Assembly: GCA_002049455.2 (NCBI GenBank) | Contig: KV918946.1 | Location: 1 to 64,000 of the forward strand | DNA: 64,000 nucleotides | Source: Porphyra umbilicalis | Lineage: Eukaryota; Rhodophyta; Bangiophyceae; Bangiales; Bangiaceae | Direction of reading: 5' to 3' | Part shown: one piece after another, positions 30,926 to 41,557 of the stretch | Layout of the letters: the number at the start of each line of letters is the position of its first letter | Numbering within the stretch: the first letter of the stretch is position 1 | Notes under the pieces: generated by a model | What the model was told of the DNA's origin: nothing | What the model saw: only the letters and a program-made list of their open reading frames with translations | The model's database searches: none | Translations under genes and position numbers: made by a program

Positions 30926-31080
30926 TGCCCCGTCCGCCCCGGCCGCCGCTGCCACGACGCGGCCCGCTGTTGGGTGCGTCGGCCAGACGCTGGCGTCGAG
31001 GGAGCCGCATCTCGCGAACCTGTGTTGAACGCGTGGCAGGCGTGAGACGCACGGCCACACAGGCGCGCTGCTCTTGGGGC
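28904..31080. other. Spacer rising into GC-rich low complexity
   Basis: A 77-codon frame at 29283-29516 (MCRILCHYAIALMKSAQDRE...) has ordinary composition but no recognisable domain. From 29640 to 31030 GC is extreme and all frames are composition artefacts. G and C homopolymers lie near 30440 and 30890. Confidence 0.4.
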
Positions 31081-31329
31081 CCCCTCCGTTTGCCCGTCCT
31101 CCTCCCTTTCTTTATTTCGAGGTGCTTTCTCCCCTGTGCTTTTTCCCCTCTACCCCCGGTGCCTAAACCTGTTTTCACCCCACCTGAACTCCCCCCAAGA
31201 ACGCGCGATACACGCAGCTTTTGCGGGTGCGTTCCCCCTCCCACTCACCCCCGTTGCGCGGCCGCCATCCATCCTTGGGCACACCCCTCCACGCTCCCCC
31301 ACCACCGCCCCGTCCTCCTGGCCGCCACC
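31081..31329 (+). promoter_or_regulatory. Pyrimidine-rich leader of the gene at 31330
   Basis: CTCCTCCCTTTCTTTATTTC and further T/C-rich sequence are followed by GCCGCCACC immediately before ATG. Confidence 0.4.
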
Positions 31330-32863
31330 ATGTCCATCCTGGCGTCCTGCTTTGGCTTTGGCAGCCGCCCCCGCAAGACGGCGTTGCCCTTTCGCCATGA
31401 CCCGCCACCCGCCGACGTTGGCGTGGCCGCCGGCGCCGTTGGCGGGTTGCCGGCACCCCCCCCCCCCCAATGGGGCCCGCCGGTGGTGGCGGCGGCACCC
31501 CCGGCGAACGCGGCAGTGCCAGCCCGTACGTCTTTACCATGCCCGGCCCGATGGGCCCCGCCGGCGAGGGCTTTGCTGCTGCCCCCGCGCCAGCCGGCCG
31601 CTCACGCTTCCCCGACGCACCCGAAGGCGTTGGCCGGGGGGAGAGGTTACCCCTCTCTCCATCCGAAGGCGCCTTTTTCCCGTCGGGGGGGGGCATTGCC
31701 GGCGGCAGCAGCTCGCGCGGCCGCTGGCTGGCCGGCGCGCCGTCGGCGGGCGGGGAGGCGGGGGGGGGAGCGCCATCTTTTCGGATTTTGGGGGAGGGCT
31801 TGGCGGCGGCAGCGTCGTGTCCGAGACGAGGAAACGAGGTACGTGTGGATGGTCAAGCGGGTGGGCGTGGGCCGTGTGTCGGGAAGGTGCCATGTGGGGT
31901 GAGCGTGTATGGGAGTTGCCACAGCCACCGAGGTGCCACGAGCGTGCAGAGGGTGGGGGCGTGTGCTGGCTCTCGCCGGCCGGCCGGTCTTTTGCGTGGG
32001 TGGGTGGCCTTGGCGGCGTCTGGTGGCTTTTTGGGGAGTGCGCACGTGTTCACATGAGTGAGTGTGGCCGCTGGACGGAACGATACTGACCTGGTGCTTT
32101 TTGCCGCTGTTGTTGCGTGTGGCTTCTATTCTGACTGATGGTCCGATGGCTCTTGCTTCTACTGGGGATGGTTTGTTTGTTACGGTCGTGGCCGTGCTGT
32201 TGCGGTCGTGGTCGTGTAGACAACCTGAGAATCCCGAGGTCCCTGCGCCGCGGCGGGAGCAGCGTACGTTTTGTCCACACCGAGTGTCGAGTGGACTCGC
32301 TTGTTGGGGAGACTGATCGATTGTGCTTTCGAGAGGTTGCAGCCAATGTTGCCTGCACACCCTGCACACCCTCCTTTCCATTCGCGCGCAGACTTGCTGA
32401 CATCGCTCCTCCAAACTGGCCGTTGCCTGCGTTTGTCGTCGACATGGTGCTGTGGTACTGGTGCCCTCTGTGTGCTTTGCCACTCTGTTGGTGTCCGCGT
32501 CGCTCTTCCGCCCGTCTGGTCACACAACCTCTTGGCCTGTATAGCGACAGCAGCCACGACCGGCACCCTTTCCCACCCCCCCTCGTACATGAACTTGGCG
32601 GACGGCTCGCCGGCCTCGGAGGCTGCCCTGGCGGCGCTGGCGCCGTCCCCCCGAGCACCACCGGCACCGCCGCCGATGCCGCTGCCGACGCGTCAGCCTT
32701 TATGAAGGTGCAGCGGTGGGTGCGGGAGGCCTCGCACTGCACGACGCTCGTGACGATTGCGCCGACCGAGCCGATTACGAACCGCGACGACTACCCCGGG
32801 GAGGACGTGCCACCACCCGACGCGGACGAGCACCGGTCGGCGGTGCCGCCACAGCGGCGGTGA
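31330..32863 (+). CDS. Unrecognised two-exon protein (exons 31330-31838 and 32554-32863)
   Basis: Start ATG at 31330 in GCCGCCACCATG. Exon 1 reads MSILASCFGFGSRPRKTALP, then (after the C13 run at 31456-31468) a Gly/Pro/Ala-rich segment with SPYVFTMPGPMGPAGEGF and PEGVGRGERLPLSPSEGAFF. After the G9 run at 31760-31768 it reads SAIFSDFGGGLGGGSVVSETRKR into the donor G|GTACGT at 31838. Acceptor CAG at 32551-32553 gives a phase-compatible join to ATTGTLSHPPSYMNLADG. After a C6 run at 32647-32652 it continues ADASAFMKVQRWVREASHCT...EPITNRDDYPGED to a stop at 32863. Each of the three frame switches behaves as one missing base. No known domain; the N-terminal MSILASCFGFG could be acylated or a short targeting signal. 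Confidence 0.5.
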
Positions 32864-32879
32864 CGCTCGCCCCATTTTT

Positions 32880-33932
32880 TGTGTGTAGGCGGGTGCGGGG
32901 CGTTGGCAGCGCGACGGGGGCGGCGGGGGTTTCCTTCCTTCTTCTCGACTGGTTTTTTGGCATACCATTTTTTTTTTCTTTCTCCGCGTCTCGCGCCCGC
33001 GCGCGCGCGCGCGCGCGGCGTGTGTCGGCTCCCGCCCGCGACCGCGAGCGCGACCGCGGCGCGCGTCGTGATTGCTTTTGCACCCTTTCGTCGCGTCGGG
33101 CGTCAAAAGGGGCCCCCTTTTCCCCGCGCGCCCCCCGCCGTGGCGTTGGAAAAACAATTCTGCACGCCCCCGCCGTCCCGCCGCGGTGTGTGCGGGCGGC
33201 GCGGCGCGGGGCGGGCGGCCGCCGGCGCGGAGCGCGGGGCGGGCGGCCGCGCGGCCGCGCCGTCCACTGCACGGCCGGCCGGCCGCTGCCGCACGGCGCG
33301 GGGGCGGGCGGGGGTCGGCCCCCGCCCCCCCCCCCCCCCCCCCCCGCCCGCGCGCACACACACTCGCCGACCGTTGCGCGGTCCGCGGCGGCGGCGGGCG
33401 CGGCCGCCAGGGTTGCCGGCGGGCCGGTCCCCCCCCCCCTTTTTTTTTCGTGGGCGGCGGCGGGGCGCCCCCGCCCGCCCGCCGCCGCGCCCGCGCGCGT
33501 CGGCGTGCCCCGCGCGCCCGCGCGCGGCCGCGCGGCCGCCGACGCGCGCGGCCGCGCCCCGCCGCCGCACCCCCGCCGCCGCTGCCGGCGGCGGGCGCGC
33601 CGGCGGCGGCGCGCCGTGCCCCGCCCCCCGCCCCCGCGCAGCGTGTCGTCGGCGCGGCGGCGGGGACGCGGCAGACACGGTGGCGGCGGCGCTGTCCGCG
33701 CGGGGGCGGGGGGGGGGGGGGGGAAAGCGCCGCGCCGCCCCCGCAACCGCCCGCGGCGGCCGCCGTCGCGGCTCACGCGGCGCGCCCGCCGGCGGGGCGC
33801 CGCCGGGGCGCGCCTCCCCCCCCCCCCGCGGCCGCCGCGTGGCGACGCGGGTCACGTGGGGGTGCCCCCCCCCCCTCCCGACGGCGCGCCGCCACTGGGA
33901 CGAGGCGGCGGCGCGTCGGGCACACCCCCCCC

Positions 33933-33971
<39 letters not shown>

Positions 33972-35152
33972 CCGGGTGCGTCGTGGCGGCGACGGCGCGG
34001 CGCGGCGCGGCGGCGCGGCGCGGCGTGGGGACGCGCGTCGGCGCCCCGCGGCCGCGTCACGACGGGGGGGGACGACGGGGCGGGGGGCGGTGGGAGGGAC
34101 ACTGCCGGGCGGGCGCCCACCGGGCGCGCCCCCCGCGCCGATGCGCGGGCCGGCGCCGCCGCGCGTGGCCCGGGCGGGGGGGCCACAGCGCCGTGCGCCG
34201 GCGCGCGGGGGGGGCGGGCGCGCGGGGGGGGGGCGTCGGCGGGTCGGCGCGCGCGTGCGCGGATGGGCGGTCGCGCCGGCGGGCGAGCGAGCGAGCGGGC
34301 GGGCGCCCGCCCGCCCGCCCGCCGCCCTCCACGCGCGGCCACGGGGGCGGCGGCCGCGCCGCGCCGCGGCGAGGCTGCCGGCGCGACCGCCCCCGCCGCC
34401 CCCGCCGCCCGCGCCGCCGCGTGGCGCGCGCGGGCCGACGCGGGGCCGTCACCCTCCCCCCCGGCGCCCCCGTGGCACCGCCCACACCCGCGGGGGCGGC
34501 GGGGCAGTCGCGGCGCCGTCGGGGCGGTGGGGAGCCCCCGCCCCCCCCACGCAGCGGGGGTGGCCGACCGACGCGCCCGCGTCGCGGGGGTGGGTGCGTG
34601 CGCGCCGCGGGCAGACGCCGATGAGCGCAGCGGCCGCGCGCCGTCGCCCGCCCCGCGTGTGCCGTCGCAGACGTGGCGGGGGGGGGCCGACCGACGCGCC
34701 CGCGTCGCGGGGGGTGCGTGTGCGCGCCGCGGGCAGACGCCGACGACGGCGCCGGCCGCGCGCCGTCGCCCGCCCGCGTGGGCCGTCGCGGACGTGGCGG
34801 GGGGTCGAGGGGGGGGGGAAGGCACCCGGGGGGGTGGCGCCATCCCCCCCCCGCGGCGGCGGGCGCCGCCGCCGTCGCCGGCGCCGTGGCCGCCACGCTG
34901 CCGCCGGCGGCGCGCGCGCGCGCGGCGGGCGGCGGACCCGTGGGATTGCTGCGGCCGGCGCCGCAGCCGCCGCAGCCGCGGCCGTCGCCGACTCCCAACG
35001 GCTCTGCTCTGACGCGCCTTGCCGACCCGTCTCTGTCCTCCGCGGCCGACGCGCGCGCGTGGCCGCCCTCCTCCACGCCCAGCGACGCCGCCACCGCCGC
35101 TGCCGACGCCCGCGCGGCGGCGGCGGGGGGCGGCGGCGGCGGCGGCGACGGC

Positions 35153-35207
<55 letters not shown>

Positions 35208-36300
35208 GCGGCGCACAGAGGCGGGCCCGCGTGCCCGCCGCCGCACCGCGACGCGTGCCGGCGGCGGCCGACGACGTTGCCGCCCCCGGCGCCGCCCGCG
35301 CGCCGCCGCACCCGTCGCCGCCCGCGCGCCGCCGCCCGTTGGGCGCGTCGCGCCGCCGCGCCAGACGCGCGCGGCGCGGCGCGTCGGCGGGCGCGGTGAC
35401 CGCCCCGCCAGGCGTGCCGCCGCACCGCCCGCCGCCGCCGCGCGCTCGGCGACCGCCCGCGCGGCGGGTGGCGGCGCGCGTGCCGTCTGCGTCGGCGGTG
35501 CGCGGCGTGCCGCCGCCGCCGCCGCCGCCGCCGCCGCCCGTCGCCCGCCGCGGCGCCGTCGACTACTGATGACGTGGCGGGGCTGGGGGCGGGCGCGACG
35601 CGGCGCGCCCGGGTGCCGACCGCGGTGGCGGGCGACGGCGTGGCCGGCGCACCCCGCCCGCCGCGGGCGTGGCGGCGGCCGCCGCGTCGCGCGACGTGCC
35701 GCCGTGGGCGGCGCGTGTGCGCGGCGGCACGGTGCGTCCCGGGTGGCCGGTACCGCCGCCGCCGCTGGTGCTGCCGCCGCCGTTGCGGCGTCCGGCGTGG
35801 CCGTCGCCGACGCAGAGGGCGCCGCGGCGACGGTGGCGGCCGTTGCGGCGGCGGCGGCGGCGGCGCGCGGCGGCGGTGGCAGCGGCGCGCGGCGGCGGTG
35901 GCGGCGGCGGCGACCGCGCGGTCGGCCGCCGCACCGTGGGCGTCGGCGGCGGTCGTGGCCGCCGGGGCCACCGCGACGACGACGGCGCCGCCGCCGCCGG
36001 GCGGCAGTGTCGGGCGGCGCGCCGCCGTCGCGCGCATGCGCTCTGGAGACACGTGTGGGCGGCTCGCCGCTCGCGGCGCGCCTTCGACCAGCCGGCCGGC
36101 GGACGGTCGTCGGGTTCCCGCCAGTGGTGGTCTGCGGCCTGGCCGCAGACTGGGGACGCGGCCGGGCGTGGCCCTGCACGGTGCCGTCTCGCCTCCCTCG
36201 GGGGTGCGCCCTGCCGGCACGCTGCCCTCCTCGTCTGCGCTGCGTGGGTGGCGCCGCGTGCACCGCCCGCGCGTCGGTCGGGCCCGAGAGCGACGGTCGG
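32880..36300. other. Hyper-GC block without demonstrable gene
   Basis: More than three kilobases with almost no A/T. Every frame on both strands is open for long distances and reads Arg/Pro/Ala/Gly. Includes an alternating GC tract near 32997-33018, a C run of about 20 at 33325-33345 and a ~119-bp tandem duplication. No frame carries a recognisable motif. Confidence 0.6.
34560..34800. repeat. ~119-bp tandem duplication
   Basis: GGCCGACCGACGCGCCCGCG through GACGTGGCGG occurs at about 34562-34680 and again at about 34682-34800, with scattered differences. Confidence 0.75.
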
Positions 36301-37152
36301 AGCAGCTGTGAAGCGTGCCACAGAGTGGGGTGCGGGTCTCCCGCGTCGGCAGCGAGAGGACCGGGCCCCCAACAAACTGACTCGTCTTTTTTCTTTTGCG
36401 CTCCGCGCAGTCCCGCGGCGCAACGGCGTCTGGCACGCTTGTTTCCCGAGCACACCCGTGGGACTGATGCCACTTGCCGACGGGGTGCAGGGGCGGATCA
36501 GCGTACCCCTACGGCTCGCATGGATTGGTGCCGCACCAGGACGTGACGTGTGGCATGGACCACCGGGTGGCTGCGGCCGGGCGCGAATGCATAGGCGGAG
36601 CGGGACAGAGCGTCCACAGTCGCGTGGCGGCGCTCGGCAGGGTGCCCACGGGGCGGGGTCCCTGCCCCGGCCAAAGATCGGGCGACAAGACAACAGCCGG
36701 ACGTCGATTGGTGTCTCGGCGGTGCAGAAGCTCCAATTGCCCCCGCTTGTACCTACCGTTCTGAACTCTTGCACACAACGCGCACCAACAGAGACCAGTC
36801 GTCAGGAGCCTCCCCGTGTACTGTACCCCCATTGGCGGGGGAACCCACTGCCGTAGCCCAACCGGTGTGACCGGTACTGTCCCGAGCAAGGCCGGTCATT
36901 CTCATCGACCAAGTCTAACAAGGTGGTGCCGTCTGCCAACCACACTGATGTTTTGGGCACCACTTGTAGGTCCACGGTGGTAGCTCAAGAAGCAAAGCTA
37001 TTTTTGTACACGCATGTAGCCATCGTCTGCTAAAAACCAATCGCACCGGTTGTCAATCGTCGCCCATCAAAATTCACACTGGCGACCTCGGAGATGGTCC
37101 CCAACCTCGGGCCGTCTGGCAGCTGCGGCTGCGGATGCCGCGAGCCCGTGCG
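36301..37152. other. Spacer
   Basis: No gene supported. Composition returns to moderate GC. Should contain the 3' end of the minus-strand gene at 37153. Confidence 0.4.
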
Positions 37153-37785
37153 TCAAGCTTGCACCATGCTCCACGTCCAGCCCGACTCGCCTTCGTCAGA
37201 GACGGGTCGTCCTTGGGCAACGTCAAAACCCCAGCGCGCCTTGAACGCAGCCGACGTCTCAGCCGCCATGGCCGCCGTCGCGTCGTCCATCGCCTCGCCC
37301 GCCGCGCTGTCGCTCTGCAGGTCACCGGCTCCGCTGCCGACTCCGCCGCGACCGTCGCTGCTATCGGCGGGGCCGGCCCCAACGCCCAGCGGGGGGTCCT
37401 CCCAAAAGCAAAGGGCCTTGGACGGGTCGGGTGCCATTCCGCCAGGCCCCCACAGCCGCCGCGCGGTGGGGAGACGGCCAGGACGGCCGCCCAACTTGGC
37501 AGCAGGCCGCCGACGGCGGGTCGTCTTGCCCGTCGTGGTGCGGCCGGTTGCCACGCCCAGTGGAGGGCGGATGACGGGTGACGTCGCGCCATGCCGCGGG
37601 CGCTTGGCCGCCATAGGGTTCCGCGGTGCTGACAGCGTAGAGGGGGGCGTGGCAGGCGACACGGGCGGCACCCCTGCCGCAACCGACTCTGTCAAGGCCA
37701 GCGACAGATGCGCGTCGGGGCATGTCGGTGACAAAGTAGAGAGGGGAGAGCGGCCCAGGTCCGCAGCCAGCGGTGGAGTCGACAT
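37153..37785 (-). CDS. Candidate cyclin-dependent kinase inhibitor (CDI domain, p21/p27-like)
   Basis: Start chosen at 37785 (CCCGCCATGTCG), giving 210 residues; upstream in-frame sequence is Pro/Arg noise. Residues 109-114 are RRLWGP, like the cyclin-binding RRLFGP of p21/p27. Residues 181-205 read FKARWGFDVAQGRP then SGWTW. This parallels the kinase-binding core (ERWNFDF...TPLEG...W) shared by animal p21/p27 and plant KRP proteins, including the Phe-Asp pair and the trailing W-x-W. The helix-forming stretch DDATAAMAAETSAAF precedes it as in the family. A 50-residue Gly/Ser linker lengthens the spacing relative to p27. Basic KRPR (61-64) and RRRR (90-93) could be nuclear signals. SP and TP sites (SPLS, ATPP, TSP) could be CDK targets. 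Motif-level match only. Confidence 0.6.
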   Translation of the reverse strand: MSTPPLAADLGRSPLSTLSPTCPDAHLSLALTESVAAGVPPVSPATPPSTLSAPRNPMAAKRPRHGATSPVIRPPLGVATGRTTTGKTTRRRRPAAKLGGRPGRLPTARRLWGPGGMAPDPSKALCFWEDPPLGVGAGPADSSDGRGGVGSGAGDLQSDSAAGEAMDDATAAMAAETSAAFKARWGFDVAQGRPVSDEGESGWTWSMVQA

Positions 37786-40700
37786 GGCGGGACGGACGTC
37801 GATTGCTCGCGCAGGGGGTGTATGACGATGAGCGAAGAGCCGCCGCGGGTCGTGGGGGCCGCCAGTAGGCCTGCGGAGCGTGCCGGCGCGTGCTGGCGCG
37901 TGCAACAGGGAGGCGGGGCGCAGCGGTGGTGGAAGCGGGGAGCAAGACGTTCTTGTCCACGCGTGGCGGTGACGTCCTCGGAAAAAATGCGGAGTCGGGC
38001 AGTCGGCTGGCGCATGGAAACGGGGATTGCAGGTGACAGTGCTCTGCCGGGACCTCCTTGCGCTTAAGTGCTGTGGCGACAATCTGGGAGGGGCGGGCGG
38101 GCGGACAATTGGGGCAGCGGTGGTGGTGGTCCCCCCCCCCTCCAGGGCGTCCGGTGCGCAGGGGTGAGAAACGCATGTCGCAGCGCGCCTGGTGGGTGCG
38201 TCGGGGCCTCCCACGCGACACTCGCGCCCGGCCGCAACGCTAAACCCGACATGGGGCGGAACCACGACAGCTTCAGGAAACGGCCAGGCCGCGGAACAGA
38301 ACCACAATCGGATGTGGTCTACCCGCCGGCGTGGCGCGTCAGCCTCGTGTGCGGGTGGCCTATGTGGAGGTCAGTGGAGGCGAGGGGGGGAGCAAGGCAA
38401 GCCTCGACACACAGCCTGACGGGGCTCCCATCCTGTGGGGTGGCAGCGCTTCGGCAGAGGTGTTGGCGTAGGCTCGCACCTCCCAGTCTGCCCGTTTTTT
38501 AGGGGTGGGGAGGAAAACAGGCGCCCACGCTTCCAGCGCACGCCCCCTGTTGCCCGCTGTGTGCTGGGCCGGGGCACGAAGGCAGATGTCGCGGACAGCG
38601 TGGCCGTCGAGTTCACCAGGCAGACCCCCCAAATGACCCCCGCACGGGGGGTCAAAGTGTCTCGCCTGCCGCTCCTCGCGCGACCAGAGCAGGGCGCCCC
38701 CCTCGCCAGAACGTGAAAGCGCGCGCCCGTGGGGCTTGCCACGCTGCGCCCAGCTCAACGGGAAGTGGCCCCAGAGTCCCGTAGCAGGGGCGTGGAGGGG
38801 CGGGTCGACGCGGAGCCCTCTTGACAGGTCGAGAGGGGGGGGGTCTGGCGGCCCGCGCTGTCGTAAACCCTCCCCTAGCAGACGCTGGGACTGCTGCTGC
38901 TGGTGCCAGCGTAAATTTGAAGCTTTCCCCCCCGCCAGCTACACCCCAACGCTCTGGACTCCCTGATTCGATCGATATGACGGGGCTGCGCGAGGGGCGA
39001 GGAGAGCCGGGCTGATCGCGCACAACGAGGACAACAGCGAGCCAGGGAGCCGGTAGGTTGCGGCTGGCCTGGATTCTGCATGCAGTCTTCACACTCGGCC
39101 ACACAGCTGTAGCCCCGCACGAGGCCACGTAGGATCCGCAACTCTGCCCGAGCCGATTCAGCACGAGGCCTGAGCCGCTGTTCTCGGGGAGGCCGCGCTC
39201 AACGGGGCTTCGGGTCTCGGTGCTGGCCTGTGCGGGGAGATGCACGCGATCCGTCGCCTTGCTCAGCGACCGGTGGCATGCAGGTGAGCGTCGAATATGG
39301 CCGGTGAGCAGCAGCCGCCTCGGGAGGAGCGGATGGCCAGCCGGGCGCGCAAAGCGGCGCGCGCTCAGATGGTTAAATTGAAAGCGCAGCGGACCGGCAG
39401 ACAGGACCACACTCGAGACCACCACTGAGTCTGCCGTAACCACCAATGGTATGCTTGTGTTGCTCGATTTGATGGCGTTGACTGTCAGCGATGGGGGGCG
39501 TCACTCGCTTGTTTGGCCCTCTGTCAGTCGTCACTCAGGCGCCAGTCAGGCCGGTTCGCTCGCACTGTGCGAGACAGTTGGAGGGTGGGTGCCACGGTGG
39601 AGGTCTCGTGCCCGGGGAGGCCCCCCTCAATACCTGTTTTACAGGCCCCGGGGACTCCACCTGGTACATTGCCGTTGGTGCGTTCAATCTCCTCGTTGCA
39701 CCTTCCCGGTGGCCGTTTCTCAAGTATGACTGGTTCGAATCTCATTCACGGGCTTGCATCCGTTCTTCCATTGCCCTGCAGGTGGCGACCACGGTGCCTG
39801 GCCTGCAAGGAAAGACGGAGCACACAACAACTCTCCCTCTCCCCCCCCCAAAGCAATGGTGTCCGGGAGCCGTGCCATCGCAGCCGCCTTCGCCTACTTG
39901 GCACTGTTCGTTTCAGCTGACTGGCACTGGCCTCGCGTGTCGATACGTGCACCGTGAGACTATGCCAGGTGGCAAGAAGAAAACTGACGCCATGTTCCAA
40001 GATCTGTTGGCAAAACGCTCGACACACAGTTGTGCGTGACAGGAGAGCACAACCCGGTGAACCAGTATGGCTAGCAGGAGCGCATAGCGCAATGGGCGCG
40101 CCCTCGACATAATGTTATGGACCTTTGCTGTGCCCCAGTCCGCACGCCACACGGTGAGAGACAGAGCTGCGAGTACAGATCGAACTGCAGGCGCCGGGCA
40201 CGAGTGACACTGATAAAGTGCAAGGCACAGATGGCGACGTGGTTCGGCCAGCCGCGATTGCGACGGCCGAACGTACCGCGGACACTGCGACACGCTGGCT
40301 GTGCGCTCAGGGTGGCGCCGAGGAGCCTCTACCTGTAGTTGTGAACCAGATCCTTGCGAGCCAGCAGTGTGTCCCACCGTGCTTGGCGGAGTCTGGTGCG
40401 GCGAACCGAGTCCGCGGCCACCAACACAGCCAGTTTGGGCGCCAAGACGCGGACATACAATCTCTATTCGACCATATCCGTCTCAACTATATTCACAGCG
40501 GGTGATGTCGAGCCGCCCGAGGCACGACGACGAAGGAAAGGAAACAGAATGTGTAATTCATATATAACTACAGAAGATTCGTAGCACTTAATCAACTTAC
40601 TTCAGACGACCTGCCCATTGGTACAACTCCTTCCAAGCACCACGGGCGAAGCCACGTTCAACAACTGCGACGCCCACGCAAACACCAACCCTTGCACTAC

Positions 40701-41279
40701 ACACCAACGGCACCAACAACGCTTACTGCACTCTCCACGCGGACCTCGTTCCAGCATGGAGCACGCCAATGGGGTTGGAACATGACTCTGACGGGCTTAG
40801 AGACTAATCACACTTCTATGCGATGGGTCACTGGCTGGCCGCTGATTGTGACGTGCAGGACGTCACCCAGATGCCGTTAGAGTGCTGGGGAAGGAAGATG
40901 AGGCCAAGTGATCGGGCATGTTGGTGTGGTGGGTGACGCACAGAACAGTCGTTATTAGGACGAAATAAGCAATACTCGCGTTGGATCTTTCCATCCACCG
41001 AAAGAGCTCCCTTCCGTACTTGTTTGGACTCTGTCGAAGAGGTTTGAGTCTTCTCTCTTTGCTCGTCACTCTTGAGGTCAGAAATTCTATCTCCAGTTGT
41101 TTCCATTACTGTGGAAACGTAGAAGCAAATATTGTTGAATAGTGACTACATGGTCTCCTTTCGTGCGGGACTCGGAGGAATTCGATGGGTAGTTCGCCAT
41201 TCGAATCGGACCGGCAAGTGGACCATCGGATGCTCACTTCTGATCGGCCGGAGCCCATTGCCCGACGAGGGACATATTT
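37786..41279. other. Spacer
   Basis: No recognisable gene. Several 60-260 codon frames exist on both strands, notably 38652-39446 minus, but without domains. GC falls from about 38.9 kb onward. Confidence 0.4.
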
Positions 41280-41557
41280 TAGTGTCGATTCTACTGCTCC
41301 CGATTCTTTACTGAGGCTCAGATGAGGCTCAAATGAGGCTCCCTCTCATATGGCCTGGAAACGACGCCTTCTTGGGGTGCCTGGGGCACCCCTCCGAGTT
41401 TTCATCGGACACAGCCGACGAGTTGACCCGTACTGTAGGTAAGAGGACTACGCTGAGTCCAGGTCTATTCTCAGAAAGAGCAGCCGTGGCCGGGAACATG
41501 GTCACAGAGAGGCATAACAAATCGGCTCAAATGAGGCGGTCAGTAGAATATACACTA
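41280..41557. mobile_element. Short non-autonomous element A, copy 2 (intact, empty site)
   Basis: Ends TAGTGTCGATTCTACTG at 41280 and the complement of TAGTGTATATTCTACTG at 41557. The interior matches the 15.5-15.8 kb copy (ATGGCCTGGAAA, TTCTCAGAAAGAGCAGCCG, GGGAACATGGTCACAGAGAG). It lacks the 445-bp insertion, so it documents the pre-insertion sequence. Confidence 0.85.

Noticed and set aside
32716-36546. Very long open frame (over 1200 codons) on the plus strand
   Set aside because: Equally long frames exist on other phases and the opposite strand; the protein is Arg/Pro/Ala noise from extreme GC, with no motif.
39725-39745. GGTTCGAATCTC as a possible tRNA T-loop
   Set aside because: No matching A box, anticodon stem or acceptor stem could be built around it.
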